This document shows, piece by piece, positions 13,766 through 24,360 of a stretch of DNA of 64,000 nt. Positions within the stretch are counted from its first letter, which is position 1, and each line of letters starts with the position of its first letter. Position numbers and translations under genes: made by a program. Under the pieces are notes generated by a model. That model saw only the letters and a program-made list of their open reading frames with translations, was not told the DNA's origin and did no database searches. The DNA is taken from NCBI GenBank assembly GCA_021234155.1, contig JAJEKV010000009.1:8750546-8814545 (forward strand), written 5' to 3'. This stretch comes from Isoetes taiwanensis. Taxonomy: Eukaryota; Streptophyta; Lycopodiopsida; Isoetales; Isoetaceae.

Positions 13766-13827
13766 CTCACGGTATGGCCAGAGCACAAATCTAAATTTTA
13801 GGTTAAGCCCTGGGCGCACACCGTGAG
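13766..13827. promoter_or_regulatory. Dyad hairpin module, cassette 1, copy A
   Basis: A 62-bp element with outer arms CTCACGGTATGgCC and GCGCACACCGTGAG and an inner A+T dyad (CTAAATTTTAG). It matches the three other modules at 13978, 16035 and 16238 in length, arms and inner dyad. It could act as a DNA operator (a paired palindrome upstream of a TATA box) or, if transcribed from the LTR, as an RNA stem-loop. Confidence 0.75.
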
Positions 13828-13977
13828 TAACTGGCCATAGTCACCTTGAAACATGATGAATTTTAACAAGATAATATGCTAGATCGAGTTTTAAGGTAAG
13901 AATTAGTTAGATTTGTATGTTACACCCCTAGGAATATGCCTAGAAATCATATAATTTAGTCTAAAATGCAAAAATGT

Positions 13978-14040
13978 CTCACGGTATGCGCCAGAGCCTT
14001 GATCTAAATATTAGATGGGGCCCCTAGCGCACACCATGAG
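13978..14040. promoter_or_regulatory. Dyad hairpin module, cassette 1, copy B
   Basis: Same module as at 13766: left arm CTCACGGTATGCGCCAG, inner dyad ATCTAAATATTAGAT, right arm CTAGCGCACACCATGAG. The inner dyad sequence differs from the other copies, but its symmetry is kept, which looks like compensatory change. It lies 105 bp upstream of the TATA-like box. Confidence 0.75.
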
Positions 14041-14144
14041 TCAAATTGTTTAGAAAACTCTAAAGAAAGTATATGTTTTAGGTTAATAGGTGCTTTGACA
14101 CATGAAAATGAGTAACTTAGAATTTGACCTAAAATTTGCCCAAA

Positions 14145-14154
14145 CTATAAATAG
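14145..14154 (+). promoter_or_regulatory. TATA-like box of the H3-like ORF
   Basis: CTATAAATAG lies 110 bp upstream of the ATG at 14255. The identical ten bases lie 121 bp upstream of the ATG of the second cassette (16496-16505). This supports an internal promoter for each ORF rather than read-through from the LTR alone. Confidence 0.62.
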
Positions 14155-14254
14155 AACCAAACCCCTCTCATTTGTAGACTTCCTGTCTAGAAGTTAGCTC
14201 CGCGCTTCGAGGCGATTTTTGGGCGCCCGACCTCCGTTTGACGTGAAGTAAGAC

Positions 14255-15890
14255 ATGGCACGCACCAAACAGACCGCCCGGAAGTATCATCCAGGTGAAA
14301 TAGCTAGCGCCCAAGACTAGAGGAGGATTCAGCAGATGCTTCGGGAGCGTCTTCTCGCAAGAGGAGGCCAGCCTTCATCAGGCGAGGAGAGCACTTCGGA
14401 GGAGCCACAGAAGGAGGGATCACAGGACTCAACAGACGAGGACACTCGAGAGGTGTTCAAACAGATCGAGGAGGAGATATGACAGCAAGAAAGAGCAGAA
14501 CGGGAGCAGGCGACCAAGGCACAGGAGGAGCGGAGGGAGCCCACTCCCGAGCCAACCGAGGAAGAACAGCTTGAGGCCTGGATTCAGATGCACGAGGCGA
14601 AGGCCCGATGCCGCGAGAGGAAGGCCGAGAAGAAGAGAAAAAGGGAAGAGAAAGAGGCCGAAGAAAAGAAGAAGCTCAAGGGCAAACACGTGGAGGAGCC
14701 CAAGCGCAAGATGAAGAAGACCCCAAGTGTAAAGGTCATCATCAAGGAACGGCCAGCCGATCAGCCCGCATCCTCCGATGATTCAGATGACGAAGATTTC
14801 AATCCTAATCTAGAGGGAGGGAGCTCTCCCAAGCCAATAGACGAGAATCCGGCAGACAGGGAGGAACAGGCACAGGTGCCTCCGCCCTACCCGACATGGG
14901 AGAAAGATAAGGACGTGAAGAAGCCGCCCCGACCTGCCCGAGAATCATACGTGGTAGACCATATCAGGGTCTACCAGAAGAAGTTGAAGGCGCACCAAGA
15001 ATATATGAAGAAGTGGGAGGCTTACAACTCCTACTACCAGGCAGGGATAGGTTCAATACGCTGTACGTTATACGTATGAATTGTATGATACGGCACATAT
15101 TTGCCATATAAAACGTATAAAATACGGCAAAAAAAAATTCCGGCATCGGAAGATTTTCGCGTACGCGAAAACATCTAATTTATGCGTCGCTGAAGTTTTT
15201 CGCGTGCAGACGCTAAACGGGTTTCGCTGCGACAAATAGCGATTTTTTTTTTTCTTCGCCCGCAGGGAAACCTTCCGTTTTCGCGACGCAAAAGTTTTTT
15301 CGCGTACGCAAAATAGAAGGTTTTTTTTTTTTTCTTTCCGCGTACGAATTTGAAGGTTTCGCGTACGCGAATTTTTTTTTCCGGCCGGCCATCTTATTAT
15401 ATGTTAAATACGTATTTTATTAAAAATACGTATTTTTGACTTTATACGTCAGGAATTTGAATTTTATACGTACAGAACCTATCCCTGCTACCAGGCGCAC
15501 AAGGTGATCTATGTTGCAGGTGGACAGCCGTCAAAGAAACAGACTCTCAAGCCGCCCCCTGAGAAGCCCGTTCCCCCAAAGAAGCCACTGGCAAGGAAAG
15601 CCCATTCGAAATTGACACGAGCAATCCAGGAGATCCGACACTTCCAGAGAAGCTATGGCTTTCTAATCCCCCGTGCACCGTTCGCCAGGCTCGTGAAGGA
15701 AGTCGTGCAAGAATTCGACTCCGGCATGAGAGTAACAGGCGAGATGCTACTAGCATTGCAAGAAGCAGCTGAGCAGAAGCTGGTGCAACATTTTGAGGAC
15801 TCCACGACATGCACTGTACACGCTAAGAGGGTAACTTTGATGAAGAAAGACATGCACCTGGCCAGTCACATTGAAGGGGAACCTCATTAA
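14255..15890 (+). pseudogene. Histone H3-like protein with a ~250-residue insert between tail and fold, element-borne
   Basis: The frame opens MARTKQTARKYHPGE: residues 2-10 are the canonical H3 tail including K4 and K9. A very charged middle follows (about residues 25-260: acidic E/D/S runs, a K/R/E-rich helix-prone stretch near 14600-14720, then SSDDSDDEDFNP). The last ~92 residues (15613-15887) follow the H3 fold in order: QEIRHFQRS, APFARLVKEVVQEF, LALQEAAEQKLVQHFED, VHAKRVTLMKKDMHLA, and end IEGEPH where H3 ends RGERA. Without the 446-bp MITE at 15042 the frame continues unbroken across the duplicated site, giving about 393 codons against 136 for H3. Two in-frame stops (TAG 14318, TGA 14480) fit C-to-T decay of CAG and CGA. 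An AATAAA-like signal follows at about 15900. Known: H3 tails are read by chromatin proteins. Inferred: the element used the protein for chromatin targeting or packaging. Confidence 0.85.
15042..15487. mobile_element. hAT-type MITE, 446 bp
   Basis: It begins CAGGGATAGGTTC and ends GAACCTATCCCTG, and is flanked by the 8-bp duplication CTACCAGG at 15034-15041 and 15488-15495. CAGGG-like ends with an 8-bp duplication indicate the hAT superfamily. The interior is rich in palindromic CGCGTACGCG words and A/T runs with no coding capacity. A longer relative (668 bp, same ends) lies at 45556-46223. It splits the H3-like ORF. Confidence 0.9.
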
Positions 15891-16034
15891 TTTTGTAAAT
15901 AATAAATTTTGAGAATACAAAGTTGTTTTGAGTAAATTATAAGTATATAATTGTTGTTAATTAGGTTGAATTAGCAATAATAGCCTTTTGTTTTGGTCAA
16001 ATCGGACATTTTTAGGTCAATTAATGAGCAATGT

Positions 16035-16097
16035 CTCATGGTATGCGCCAGGACTCAAACCTAAACTTTAGGTCGACCTCCCAGCGCACACCGTGAG
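16035..16097. promoter_or_regulatory. Dyad hairpin module, cassette 2, copy A
   Basis: Left arm CTCATGGTATGCGCCAGGA, inner dyad ACCTAAACTTTAGGT, right arm CCAGCGCACACCGTGAG. It is the counterpart of the module at 13766. The spacing to copy B (203 bp) is close to that in cassette 1 (212 bp). Confidence 0.75.
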
Positions 16098-16237
16098 TCT
16101 TTCACAACCAAGCTAGTCCCAAACATCTCCAAATCGGAAGTAAGGGGGGTCAATCTTGCATATCTCGGCGAGATCATCATGTTTTGACCCTTAGTTCATC
16201 TTGTTTGGATAAGTTTTGACCAAATTGGGCCAAATGT

Positions 16238-16300
16238 CTCTCGGTATGCGCCAGGACCTCAACCTAAACTTTAGGTTGGCCTTCCAGCGCACACCGTGAG
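16238..16300. promoter_or_regulatory. Dyad hairpin module, cassette 2, copy B
   Basis: Left arm CTCTCGGTATGCGCCAGGA, inner dyad AACCTAAACTTTAGGTT, right arm CCAGCGCACACCGTGAG. It ends 196 bp before the TATA-like box of the second ORF. Confidence 0.75.
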
Positions 16301-16495
16301 TCCTTTCAGCATTTTCTCTATCATGCCACATCCAATTGACCTCAAGTTTGTTGTAATAGGTTCATTAGATAGTCCTACTCATGCTCAAACCCTCAAATTA
16401 GCTTTCCAATCCTCATTCTGACCTCAAAATAGGTGAGATTTGTCCAACCCTAAGATTTTTCCGAGTCATTCAAAAATTAGGGTTTTCCTCTTTGT

Positions 16496-16505
16496 CTATA
16501 AATAG
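16496..16505 (+). promoter_or_regulatory. TATA-like box of the second cassette ORF
   Basis: CTATAAATAG, identical to the box before the H3-like ORF, 121 bp upstream of the ATG at 16617. A C/T-rich leader lies between. Confidence 0.6.
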
Positions 16506-16616
16506 GCCCCCATTTCTCATTTAGCATCCTACAGATTTGCTCCTGACTTTTATGCGATCTTCCAGCTCCCTTAGGCGCTTCAACAGCTGTTTGTTAGTCC
16601 AATTCACTCAAGATCC

Positions 16617-18126
16617 ATGGCAACTGCAGACTTTAGGCAATGGTACAGCGCCAGTGCCCATGTAGCTGAGACCGATGTCAATTCCATTTTCCAGGTTTTC
16701 CAGAAGGAGATAGATGTCCAAGCCACTCTGCAGGCAACCCCAGCCTATATGCAAGTCATGACAGAGTTCCAAGCTAGGGTAGGACCGTCCTTAGTACAGC
16801 TCCCCCCTTGTACATGATATTTTGTTCCCAGGCAATCCCTCCAAGCAGCCTTAGGTGATGTCCCCAACATTGCCAAATATCTGACCAACAAAGCTGCTAG
16901 GTTGCCAGACTACATGGTCTTGACCGCTAATAGGACCAAGTATTTCTCCTACACCGCTGTCCTAGCCATCTTTCTTTCTCACCGTGCCCAGAACCCAATA
17001 GGAGAACCCTCTATCCCTGCCCTGGACGCAGACCCCTTAGCCTCTTCAGCAGAGGGTCAGCTCCTATTGCAGTATCAAGCGGAGCAAGAAGGAAGAGCCG
17101 AAGAGGAAGCAATCGACTCAGATGACGAAGACTACGTCGAGCTCGACCCCGACCAAGAACGACAACTAGCAGAGCAGGTGGCACCGGTTTTCGAACAAGA
17201 CCGGCAGACCCTCAGGATCGCTTCCCCGCTCGGGCTAGGTATCACAAGCCATCATCATCAACGGCCAGGAGTACTTGCTCCTGAGCGACATCCAGAACCT
17301 CCCCGAATGCAGAGCCAGGGAGTATCGACTTGACGAGTTGTTGTATCTTCTGCGGCAACAACCCGACCTAGATGACTTCATCGACCGGAAGGCTTCCGAC
17401 TTCCCAGTCTAGGTAAGAGAAGCCGACATCTACACTGGGGAGTCGACTTCGGATATCCAGGCATACAGTAGCATCCGGCAAATGATGGAAGCTCGGGATC
17501 TGCCGTCTGAAGAAGAATTCTACGCCATCCAAGAATGGATGGGGATCCGTGGCAAGACCACGCATATTTTGATGCCGAGCTCTTCGACACCAGCTCCCCC
17601 AGAGAGAAGAGGCGAGATCGACCTCAGGCGAATCGCATCGACAGTCAGGGACTTCGGAGATCTCACAGAGATTGATGTCGACGAATATGCGGGAAGACAT
17701 AGAGTCGGTACCCGAGCGGACTACGAATCATCAGCAGCAGGCAGGGACAGGTCACTAAGGTATTATCTCCCCCTGCTGATGAACGGGAGGATAGCGGTCA
17801 TCCACCGCAAATTCAGCCCAAGGGGCGAAGAAGGATTGTTCATGCTCATCGCACTCTCAGGCTTTGGTAGGCATGCTCGACTGCTCCCAACAGTTGACCA
17901 TGTCATCCTAGTCAAGAGAACGATGGCACTTGACATCTTCGACTTCGCCATACCCTATCGACGGCAGGGAAGACTAGCAGTGACCGCGGCCTACACTTCC
18001 GACCGCAGGGTAGAAGACTTGGTGGCAGCCTTGCAGGGCGGGTCATCAACGAATATCCTCAGGAACTTGGGACGCTCGGTAGGAACGTCCCAAGTTAAGA
18101 AGTTTCTTCAGGATAACCCATCCGGA
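16617..18126 (+). pseudogene. Second cassette ORF, unrecognised ~500-residue protein
   Basis: The frame opens MATADFRQWYSASAH and runs with a single TGA at 16815 to about 17240. There the frame shifts by one base and continues through EYLLLSDIQNLPECRA, one TAG (17410), and a long open stretch to about 18126 (FLQDNPSGG), where unrelated sequence seems to begin. An acidic run IDSDDEDYVELD (near 17115) resembles SDDSDDEDF of the H3-like ORF. The latter part holds a mixed domain with YLPLLMNGRIAVIHR and LFMLIALSGFG. I see no protease, reverse transcriptase, integrase or obvious histone fold. It shares promoter architecture with the H3-like gene and so probably acts with it, for example as a capsid-like or histone-binding partner, but that is speculation. 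The stops fit C-to-T decay (CGA, CAG). Confidence 0.6.
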
Positions 18127-18129
18127 GGC

Positions 18130-18760
18130 ATTGTAATAAAGCTATTATCTGTTATTATATATATAAAGGTATATCATAAAACTTTGGTATATAATGTGTT
18201 TGATTCGTACATGCCCGGATGCCGTCCGTTTAAGGTGGGGCCAATGAGGTGGCAGCATCAGAGCCATCCATTCCTTATGGGTATGCTTGGAGGCATGCAT
18301 GGGTCATGCATGGGTCATGCATGGGGGCATGCACCACATCCCTGGACCGTTGGATCAAAAGGGAAGGATAAATCCTAGCCCTTAATTTTTTGTAAGGAAT
18401 GTGAAAGGAAGGTCCCTTAAAGTAGATTTGGTATAGCAGATCTTAGCCGTTAGATCAAAAGGTGAGCATAAATCCTAGCCATTAACTTTTTAATATTAAA
18501 TTGATTTTTTTTTAAAGGAGGTGAGGTGGCACCCTTATTAATAAAAAGGTAATGAGGTGGCAAAACATTTATGCTTAGACTTTCTAGGAAGCTTCCTTTT
18601 GTTTAATCGCCTTTAAAACCACGTAGCTTGCAGTGGAGGGGTCGGATGAAGGTGGGACCCATGCCATTGGATTCCTCTCGTCGAGAGCTTTCCATTGAGT
18701 GGTGCTTTGGCACTATTTCGTTGCAGTTGCAGCCAACGTGATCGAACACTAAGAATCTTT
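18130..18760. other. Non-coding sequence with short internal repeats
   Basis: It contains tandem GGTCATGCATG words (18280-18330) and two related ~35-bp blocks around GATAAATCCTAGCC and CATAAATCCTAGCC (18365, 18468). The sequence seems foreign to the second cassette ORF, so the element is probably truncated at about 18126. Confidence 0.4.
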
Positions 18761-19815
18761 TTGAAATCTTAGAATTTTACAGAATTTATGGTAATTTATA
18801 GGAATCTGGGGAACCATCAGGGATCTTAGAGAATCTAGAGGATTTCCAAGGGAATCTTAAGGAATCTAAAGGGAATCCTTCGGAATCTCAGGGAATCTAA
18901 AGGAATCTTCATAAAAAACGTGGAGAATCTAGAGGAATCTTGATGCAATCTTGGAGAATCTAGAGGAATCTTTATAGAATCTATGGAAATCTCAAGAGAA
19001 TCTTTGAGAATCAAAGGGAATCTCAAGAGAATCTTTGAAAAATCAAAGGGAATCTATAGGAATCACGAGAGAATCTTTGAGAAATTAAGGGAATCCAAGG
19101 GAATCTTCATAGAATCTTTAAGAATCTAGAGGAATCTTGATGGAATCATGTAAAGTCTAAGGGAATCTTCATAGGATCTTAGAGAATCTAGAGGAATCTT
19201 AAGAGAATCTAAGGGAATCATTCTACAAGTTTTGAGAATCTAGTGAAATCATGATAGAATCATGGAGAAGTTTCCTATAATCTAAAGGAATCTAGGAGAA
19301 TCTTCATCAAATCTTGGAGAATTCAATAGAACTACATAAGATCTTGGGGAATCTAGAGGAGTCTTGGGATAATGTTTGGGAATCTAGACGAATATCAAGA
19401 GAATCTTTGGGAACCTAGGGGAATTAAGGTAATGTTCATAAAATCTTTAAGAATCTTGATAGAATCTTGGAGAATCTAGGGAAATCTTCATAGAATCTAG
19501 GGGAATCTCTATAGAATCTTGGAGAATCTAGGGGAACCTTTGTACAATCTTAAGGAATCTCAAGAGAATCTTAGGAAATCTATGAGAATATCAAGAGAAC
19601 TTCTCTGAATCTATGGAAATATAAGGAAATTTAGAGGAATCTTCAATAAAATCTTGGAGAATCTAGGAGAATCTACATAGAATCTTGAGGAATCTTGGGG
19701 AATCTTTGTGAATCTTTGGAGATCTAACGGAATCTTCTTAAAATCTTTGATAATCTAGGGGAATCTTCATAGAATCATAAAGAATCTAGGGGAATGCTTA
19801 TAGAATCCTCATTGA
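18760..19815 (+). repeat. AATCT-rich minisatellite
   Basis: About 1 kb of irregular tandem copies of ~18-22 bp units around GAATCTAGAGGAATCTT. A similar array in reverse orientation lies at 38855-39545. No coding capacity; small minus-strand ORFs here are repeat artefacts. Confidence 0.85.
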
Positions 19816-19819
19816 ATGA

Positions 19820-22800
19820 TTGTGCATTGGCTTCCGGTCGAATTTGTGCAGTCCCTCATAGTAGAACCACTTATAGACAAAGTTTGCTTCATTATTGTAG
19901 AGTCATCAGATGAAATCTAATTGCAAGTCTCCATCTAATAAACAACGATGAGCTCGATTGAATGGCCATCAAGCAAAGGGTTTAGCTTAAAACTTCATGA
20001 CTTTGGACTGGATGCATGCTACCATTCCTGTCACTCTTAATCTTGGATTTTGTTCCCAGATTTCGTAAACCATAGTTCATAGACCCATTTATAGTACAAA
20101 AACTTGTATATATATAAAAATAAATTAACCATCATTCAATTAAATTGGGATTATGTCGTAATTTTGGGACAAAAATCATATTGCATGTTTTAAATAGCAT
20201 ATTCAAATTCGCATATCTTATGTCCAAAACACAAAAATGTAATATCGTATTACTTAAAGAATAGACAATATTTCACAATATAGCATGATAGTATTATATA
20301 AAGTGATATGAGAAATTTTACATAGTAATTGAAATTCACATCTTCTGTGGCATTAGTAGAAATAGCTACATGTAAAAGTGAGTTTCATAAAATTTGATAT
20401 CACATTAAAACTATGAAGTTTCTTCTCCACCCTTTACTTCAAAAACTTTCACACTTCCCATTTAGATTGATGCACTCAATAGGCAATTTCTTCGGTTCTC
20501 CATCTCTCATATAATAGCACCATGTCACTCCAAAGCTACAATATAGAAATGAATATTAGTCATTCTAAGTTGATAGGAAAAGTGAGACTCTAAGAAGTTA
20601 CATATTAAGAATATTTACGCTTCCCAAATGCACCCAAATGAAAATGTCTAACAAGCAAATGCTTAAAAAAAATGAGAAAGGATTTAATATTCATGCTTTC
20701 CACATGCATTCAAATGAAAAATGCCTAAAGGCAAGCGCATATAAAAAATGAGAATCTAATCCAACCCAAGAATGTCTTGGAAATAGAAAACATAGAAACC
20801 CAATAATTAAGATACAATATATCTTGGAAATAGAATACATAGTTTATATCTACCTTAGATAATTTTGTAAAAAGGAATCCCAATGGCCCAGATTTGCCGA
20901 TGAATTTGAGATAGAATCTCCAATGGCTATGATCAAACCATGACATCTCGAGATTAGAAATAGCTCATTTCTAGAAATAAAGCTGGAAAACATAAAGAAT
21001 GCATTTCTAAATAAAAATGCAATGGGACAAAAATAATGCACGCTTGGCATGCCCAAGAGATAAAGTATCTTACAATGCTTTTTAGAAAGAAATGCCGACA
21101 AAGAATGAGTTTTTGAGTTTTTGAATGTGGCAAAGAAATAAGCCGTTATCGCTTTACACCTCAAAAAAGCTTAGTATAGCTTTGGGAAGTCGGTGTGTGC
21201 TTTGGGAAGCCGGCAGCGCCTCAACAAAAGCTCAGTATAGCTTTGGGAAGTCGGCAGCTTTGGAAAATTCAGGCATAGCTAGTTAGTTGTCAAAGCACAA
21301 ATTTATACTTCGTCTTCGCCTCTTCATATTAGCTAGGTTTGTTTGTTGGCATATTTATTCTAGTTGCCAAAGCAAAGCGCCGGATGAAGGTGTCAGATGG
21401 GTGATGCCGAAAGCAACAAGCAGATGATGGAGCAGAAAAAGAAAAAATGGCAAGAATAATTGTATAGGATTGATAAATCCGTGATTTGGGAGTGATTAGC
21501 AGGGCGAGGGCCAGCATTAGGAAGCCAGAATAGCCAGATAAATTTGTTCTTGGTTACAATTTCTAGATGACATCCTTATTTGCAGGTACATCAAGAATCA
21601 GAATCAAAATATGGCTGCAAAAAATGGAAGCGCAAATGTGTAAGAAATAAAAATAAATCAGACCTGGAAGCTATATTCTTGCTGTCGGATCTATTTCTGC
21701 CGGATCAGCCTGTGTTTTGTTTTCAGAAAATGCTTTGGGTCTGTAGTATTGGTGGCTGCATCGAAAACAAGAAAGTTAAGAGGAAGTGCAGGAATTCAAA
21801 TTTTAAGAAACACGTGCGTGAAATTCAAATTTACAAAACACATTTTGTGCTTCTTTTGTGCTTCTTCTTCCAGCTTCTTGCTTGATCCATGGCTTCCCCT
21901 TTCATCCATTCATGATACAGATGTGCTCTTTCGATTGTATTCGTGGGTTGCGTGAGCAGACATACCATAGTTGCCTACGAAATAACAATTTAAGGACTTT
22001 TTTGAAAATCCTGAAAAGAGTAGACGCCATAGGCAGGGCTCTTCTTGAGAAACAGATACAACAAAAAAAATTGAGAGAAGCATAACTTACCATTTTGCTG
22101 ACATGCTTGTGTCGATGCCAGGGGAAAATGGAGAAGAAAAATCTTTCGTGAGCTGATTTTTTTATAGAGGAGGTAAAGAAAAAAAGGGGGAATAATTTTT
22201 TGAACGTGGGCGGCTATGGCGGACTGCTATAAGGTACGGATGATCTACAGAAGCAGCTCAACGTGGATAGAACAAATGGCAGACAGAAAGGCCGATGGAG
22301 CAGGCACAGCAGGTCGAATTTGGCGATGGCAGCTGCAGCTCTAATACTTCTTTCTTTTCTTCTCTGTCTCATCTGTTCACTTTTGTTTCTTGCTTGCAGA
22401 TGACGACCGAGGAACCGACCGGAATTAAGGCAGCAGTTGGGCAATGAAGGGCCGAGGCGCAGAGTGATGGCGAATTTCCTTGTTGGGCGAGCCTCTGGAG
22501 TAATCTGGGGCCTAATACTACTCCGAACGGCTAAGCAAATCCTTAAGCAGGGGTAGCACGGGCAACAGTAGGGGGCTGGGAAGCAGCAGGCTCAAAGCCA
22601 ACACCAGGGCGACCACCCGCAGCCATGCCACGTCCAAACTACCCGAGAGGAACAGAGGAGGGAGAAACGGGCGGGACGAAACCATGAGCAGCGTTAAAAT
22701 CAGCAGCCTCCTGGACGCAGGCGGCGACGGCGTTGGGGGTGATGCAAGGCAGATGCAAGGCAGCAAAATGGATAAATCGTTGGGCCTTTGTTAATGGATA

Positions 22801-22900
22801 AATCGTCTGCTCCGAACGGCTTATGGCAGAAGATGGCGATGGCAAGAATGATACAATCACCCGGCAGATGGAGGCAGGCGGTATCCTTACCCTGCATTTT
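19820..22900. other. AT-rich intergenic DNA with a small duplication
   Basis: No gene is supported. At 21163-21262 a unit around AGTATAGCTTTGGGAAGTCG is repeated, with a partial third copy. Around 22480-22560 and 22795-22830 GCTCCGAACGGCT-like words recur. Short ORFs do not resemble known families. Confidence 0.4.
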
Positions 22901-23027
22901 TTTTAAAAGCTTTCGTCTCTGTTTTTTTTAGAGCTTTCTTATGAGTTTTTTCTCATATATTCTATTTTTGCCTTCCAATTTCTTCTGTTCCATGACCACC
23001 TCGTCAAGCATAAGAGGGAATTTAAGA

Positions 23028-23080
23028 CACGCTAAGCGTGATTTTCAGAAGAGTGAATATCTTAAATCACGCCAAGCGTG
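23028..23080. repeat. Two CACGCyAAGCGTG palindromes
   Basis: CACGCTAAGCGTG (23028-23040) and CACGCCAAGCGTG (23068-23080) are near-perfect 13-bp palindromes 40 bp apart. They resemble the CACGCCAGGCGTG palindromes scattered over 53.7-58.8 kb. Confidence 0.5.
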
Positions 23081-23863
23081 CATTGGTCTATAGCAAAGTG
23101 GATGCTAAACCACATATTAGCACCTTAGCAATAACAAACCAAGTCCCTAGTGCTAAAACTCCTTGCCTGGAACAAGCAATGGTCTCCTTTTGTCTTGCTT
23201 AGGCGAAGCATCAGGGGACCGGCTTTTGTCGGCGGGTTTCAAGTCCCCGTGCTTCGTCATGTTCTTTGTTTCTTTGTTCGTGTGGGCAGCATGACAGGCC
23301 CTGCTGGGAAGCTTACTTATCGGGTGGAATGGAGCTGCTGCACCTTGTGGAGATTGTGAGGTGCACTGGCCTATAGTTGTATGTATGCAACAGATTGACT
23401 TCCTGAGAATACTTCTGCCTCAACCTTTGAGTGACGTGGAAATGGGGATTTGGCCCCATCTTAATTTGTGATGGACGGCTGTGGTTATTGGGTTTTGGAT
23501 TTGGGAATATGCTTATTATGGATGGCCAGGATTGAGCGATTATAGGATTGTGAAAAACAAACTAACTAGAGACTAAAACGAATGCATTAATTCTAAACCT
23601 TATTATTTACTGCATTACATAAGTTCTGCAATACTCAGTGCTAGCTACTTTTTGGGTTTCCTTGTCACTAAATGATACTTATTAAGGAACACCCTAACAT
23701 GCTTTTACCCACCCCAACATCCCCTCAATATGGGTTGATAAAGGTGTTGGTGATGTGATGAATGTCTCACATTGATACATAATATGGTGAAGGTGACATA
23801 ACAAGCGTGGCCAAATAGGTTTGCATCATCTCACTATGGCTTCTTTCCCTCCTACTTTGGTTA

Positions 23864-24232
23864 TGAATAGAATAGAATAGTTTTTTTAACGTCCACGGAG
23901 ACCAATAGGTCATGGGACCCATACAATGGGCTAGTACAATCATTACTACTAGGATTAAAAAACCCCTGCCTCGAAAGGTTTTCAAGGGAAAAACCTTTGC
24001 AGTAATGATGATACTAGACAAGCTTAGATAATGACTACTGAGGGCTCAGTAATTGCAAACGTTTATCTAGAACCTCAAGTATGTATAATGCCAAGTCATG
24101 CACAGATGGTGTGCTGAGAAGTTGTGGAAGCGTGGAATGGAATGCTAGGGTCGAAAAATGATTCCGGACTATCTCAAAAGCAGGGCAACTCAGAAGAGTA
24201 TGGCTTTCATCTTCAATAACCTGTAACAATTC
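23864..24232 (-). pseudogene. 5'-truncated LINE, 3' end of ORF2 plus 3' UTR
   Basis: On the minus strand, 24229-24035 encodes QVIEDESHTLLSCPAFEIVR, the histidine/cysteine block found at the C-terminus of many LINE ORF2 proteins. Downstream (lower coordinates) is the 3' UTR shared with other LINE copies in this window: a hairpin around GGTTTTTCCCTTGAAAACC, then GGTCTCCGTGGACGT, then an A/T run and a short (TATTC)n tail at 23864-23882. Only about 370 bp survive. Confidence 0.72.
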
Positions 24233-24360
24233 TTTGGTTATGACAATTATGGCACTAGGTTGATCGTCTACTTTACCTATATTAATGGCAACCTAGATCA
24301 TCATTTGAATTGTCGTCTCCCCAATCTTCTTCCTTGGTTGCTGCTAGCAAGAATTCAATT

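Noticed and set aside
14255-14290. Chance match to the H3 tail
   Set aside because: Nine exact residues directly at an ATG, in the same frame as a recognisable H3 fold downstream, is very unlikely by chance.
16779-16831. Possible 53-bp intron in the second cassette ORF (GTAGGA ... CCCAG)
   Set aside because: Splicing would shift the frame by one base, whereas simple read-through keeps the frame with only one TGA at 16815; a mutated stop is simpler.
18126-18378. C-terminal 84 codons of the open frame from 17482
   Set aside because: Sequence after about 18126 becomes low-complexity and then GGTCATGCATG repeats; probably accidental extension into foreign DNA.
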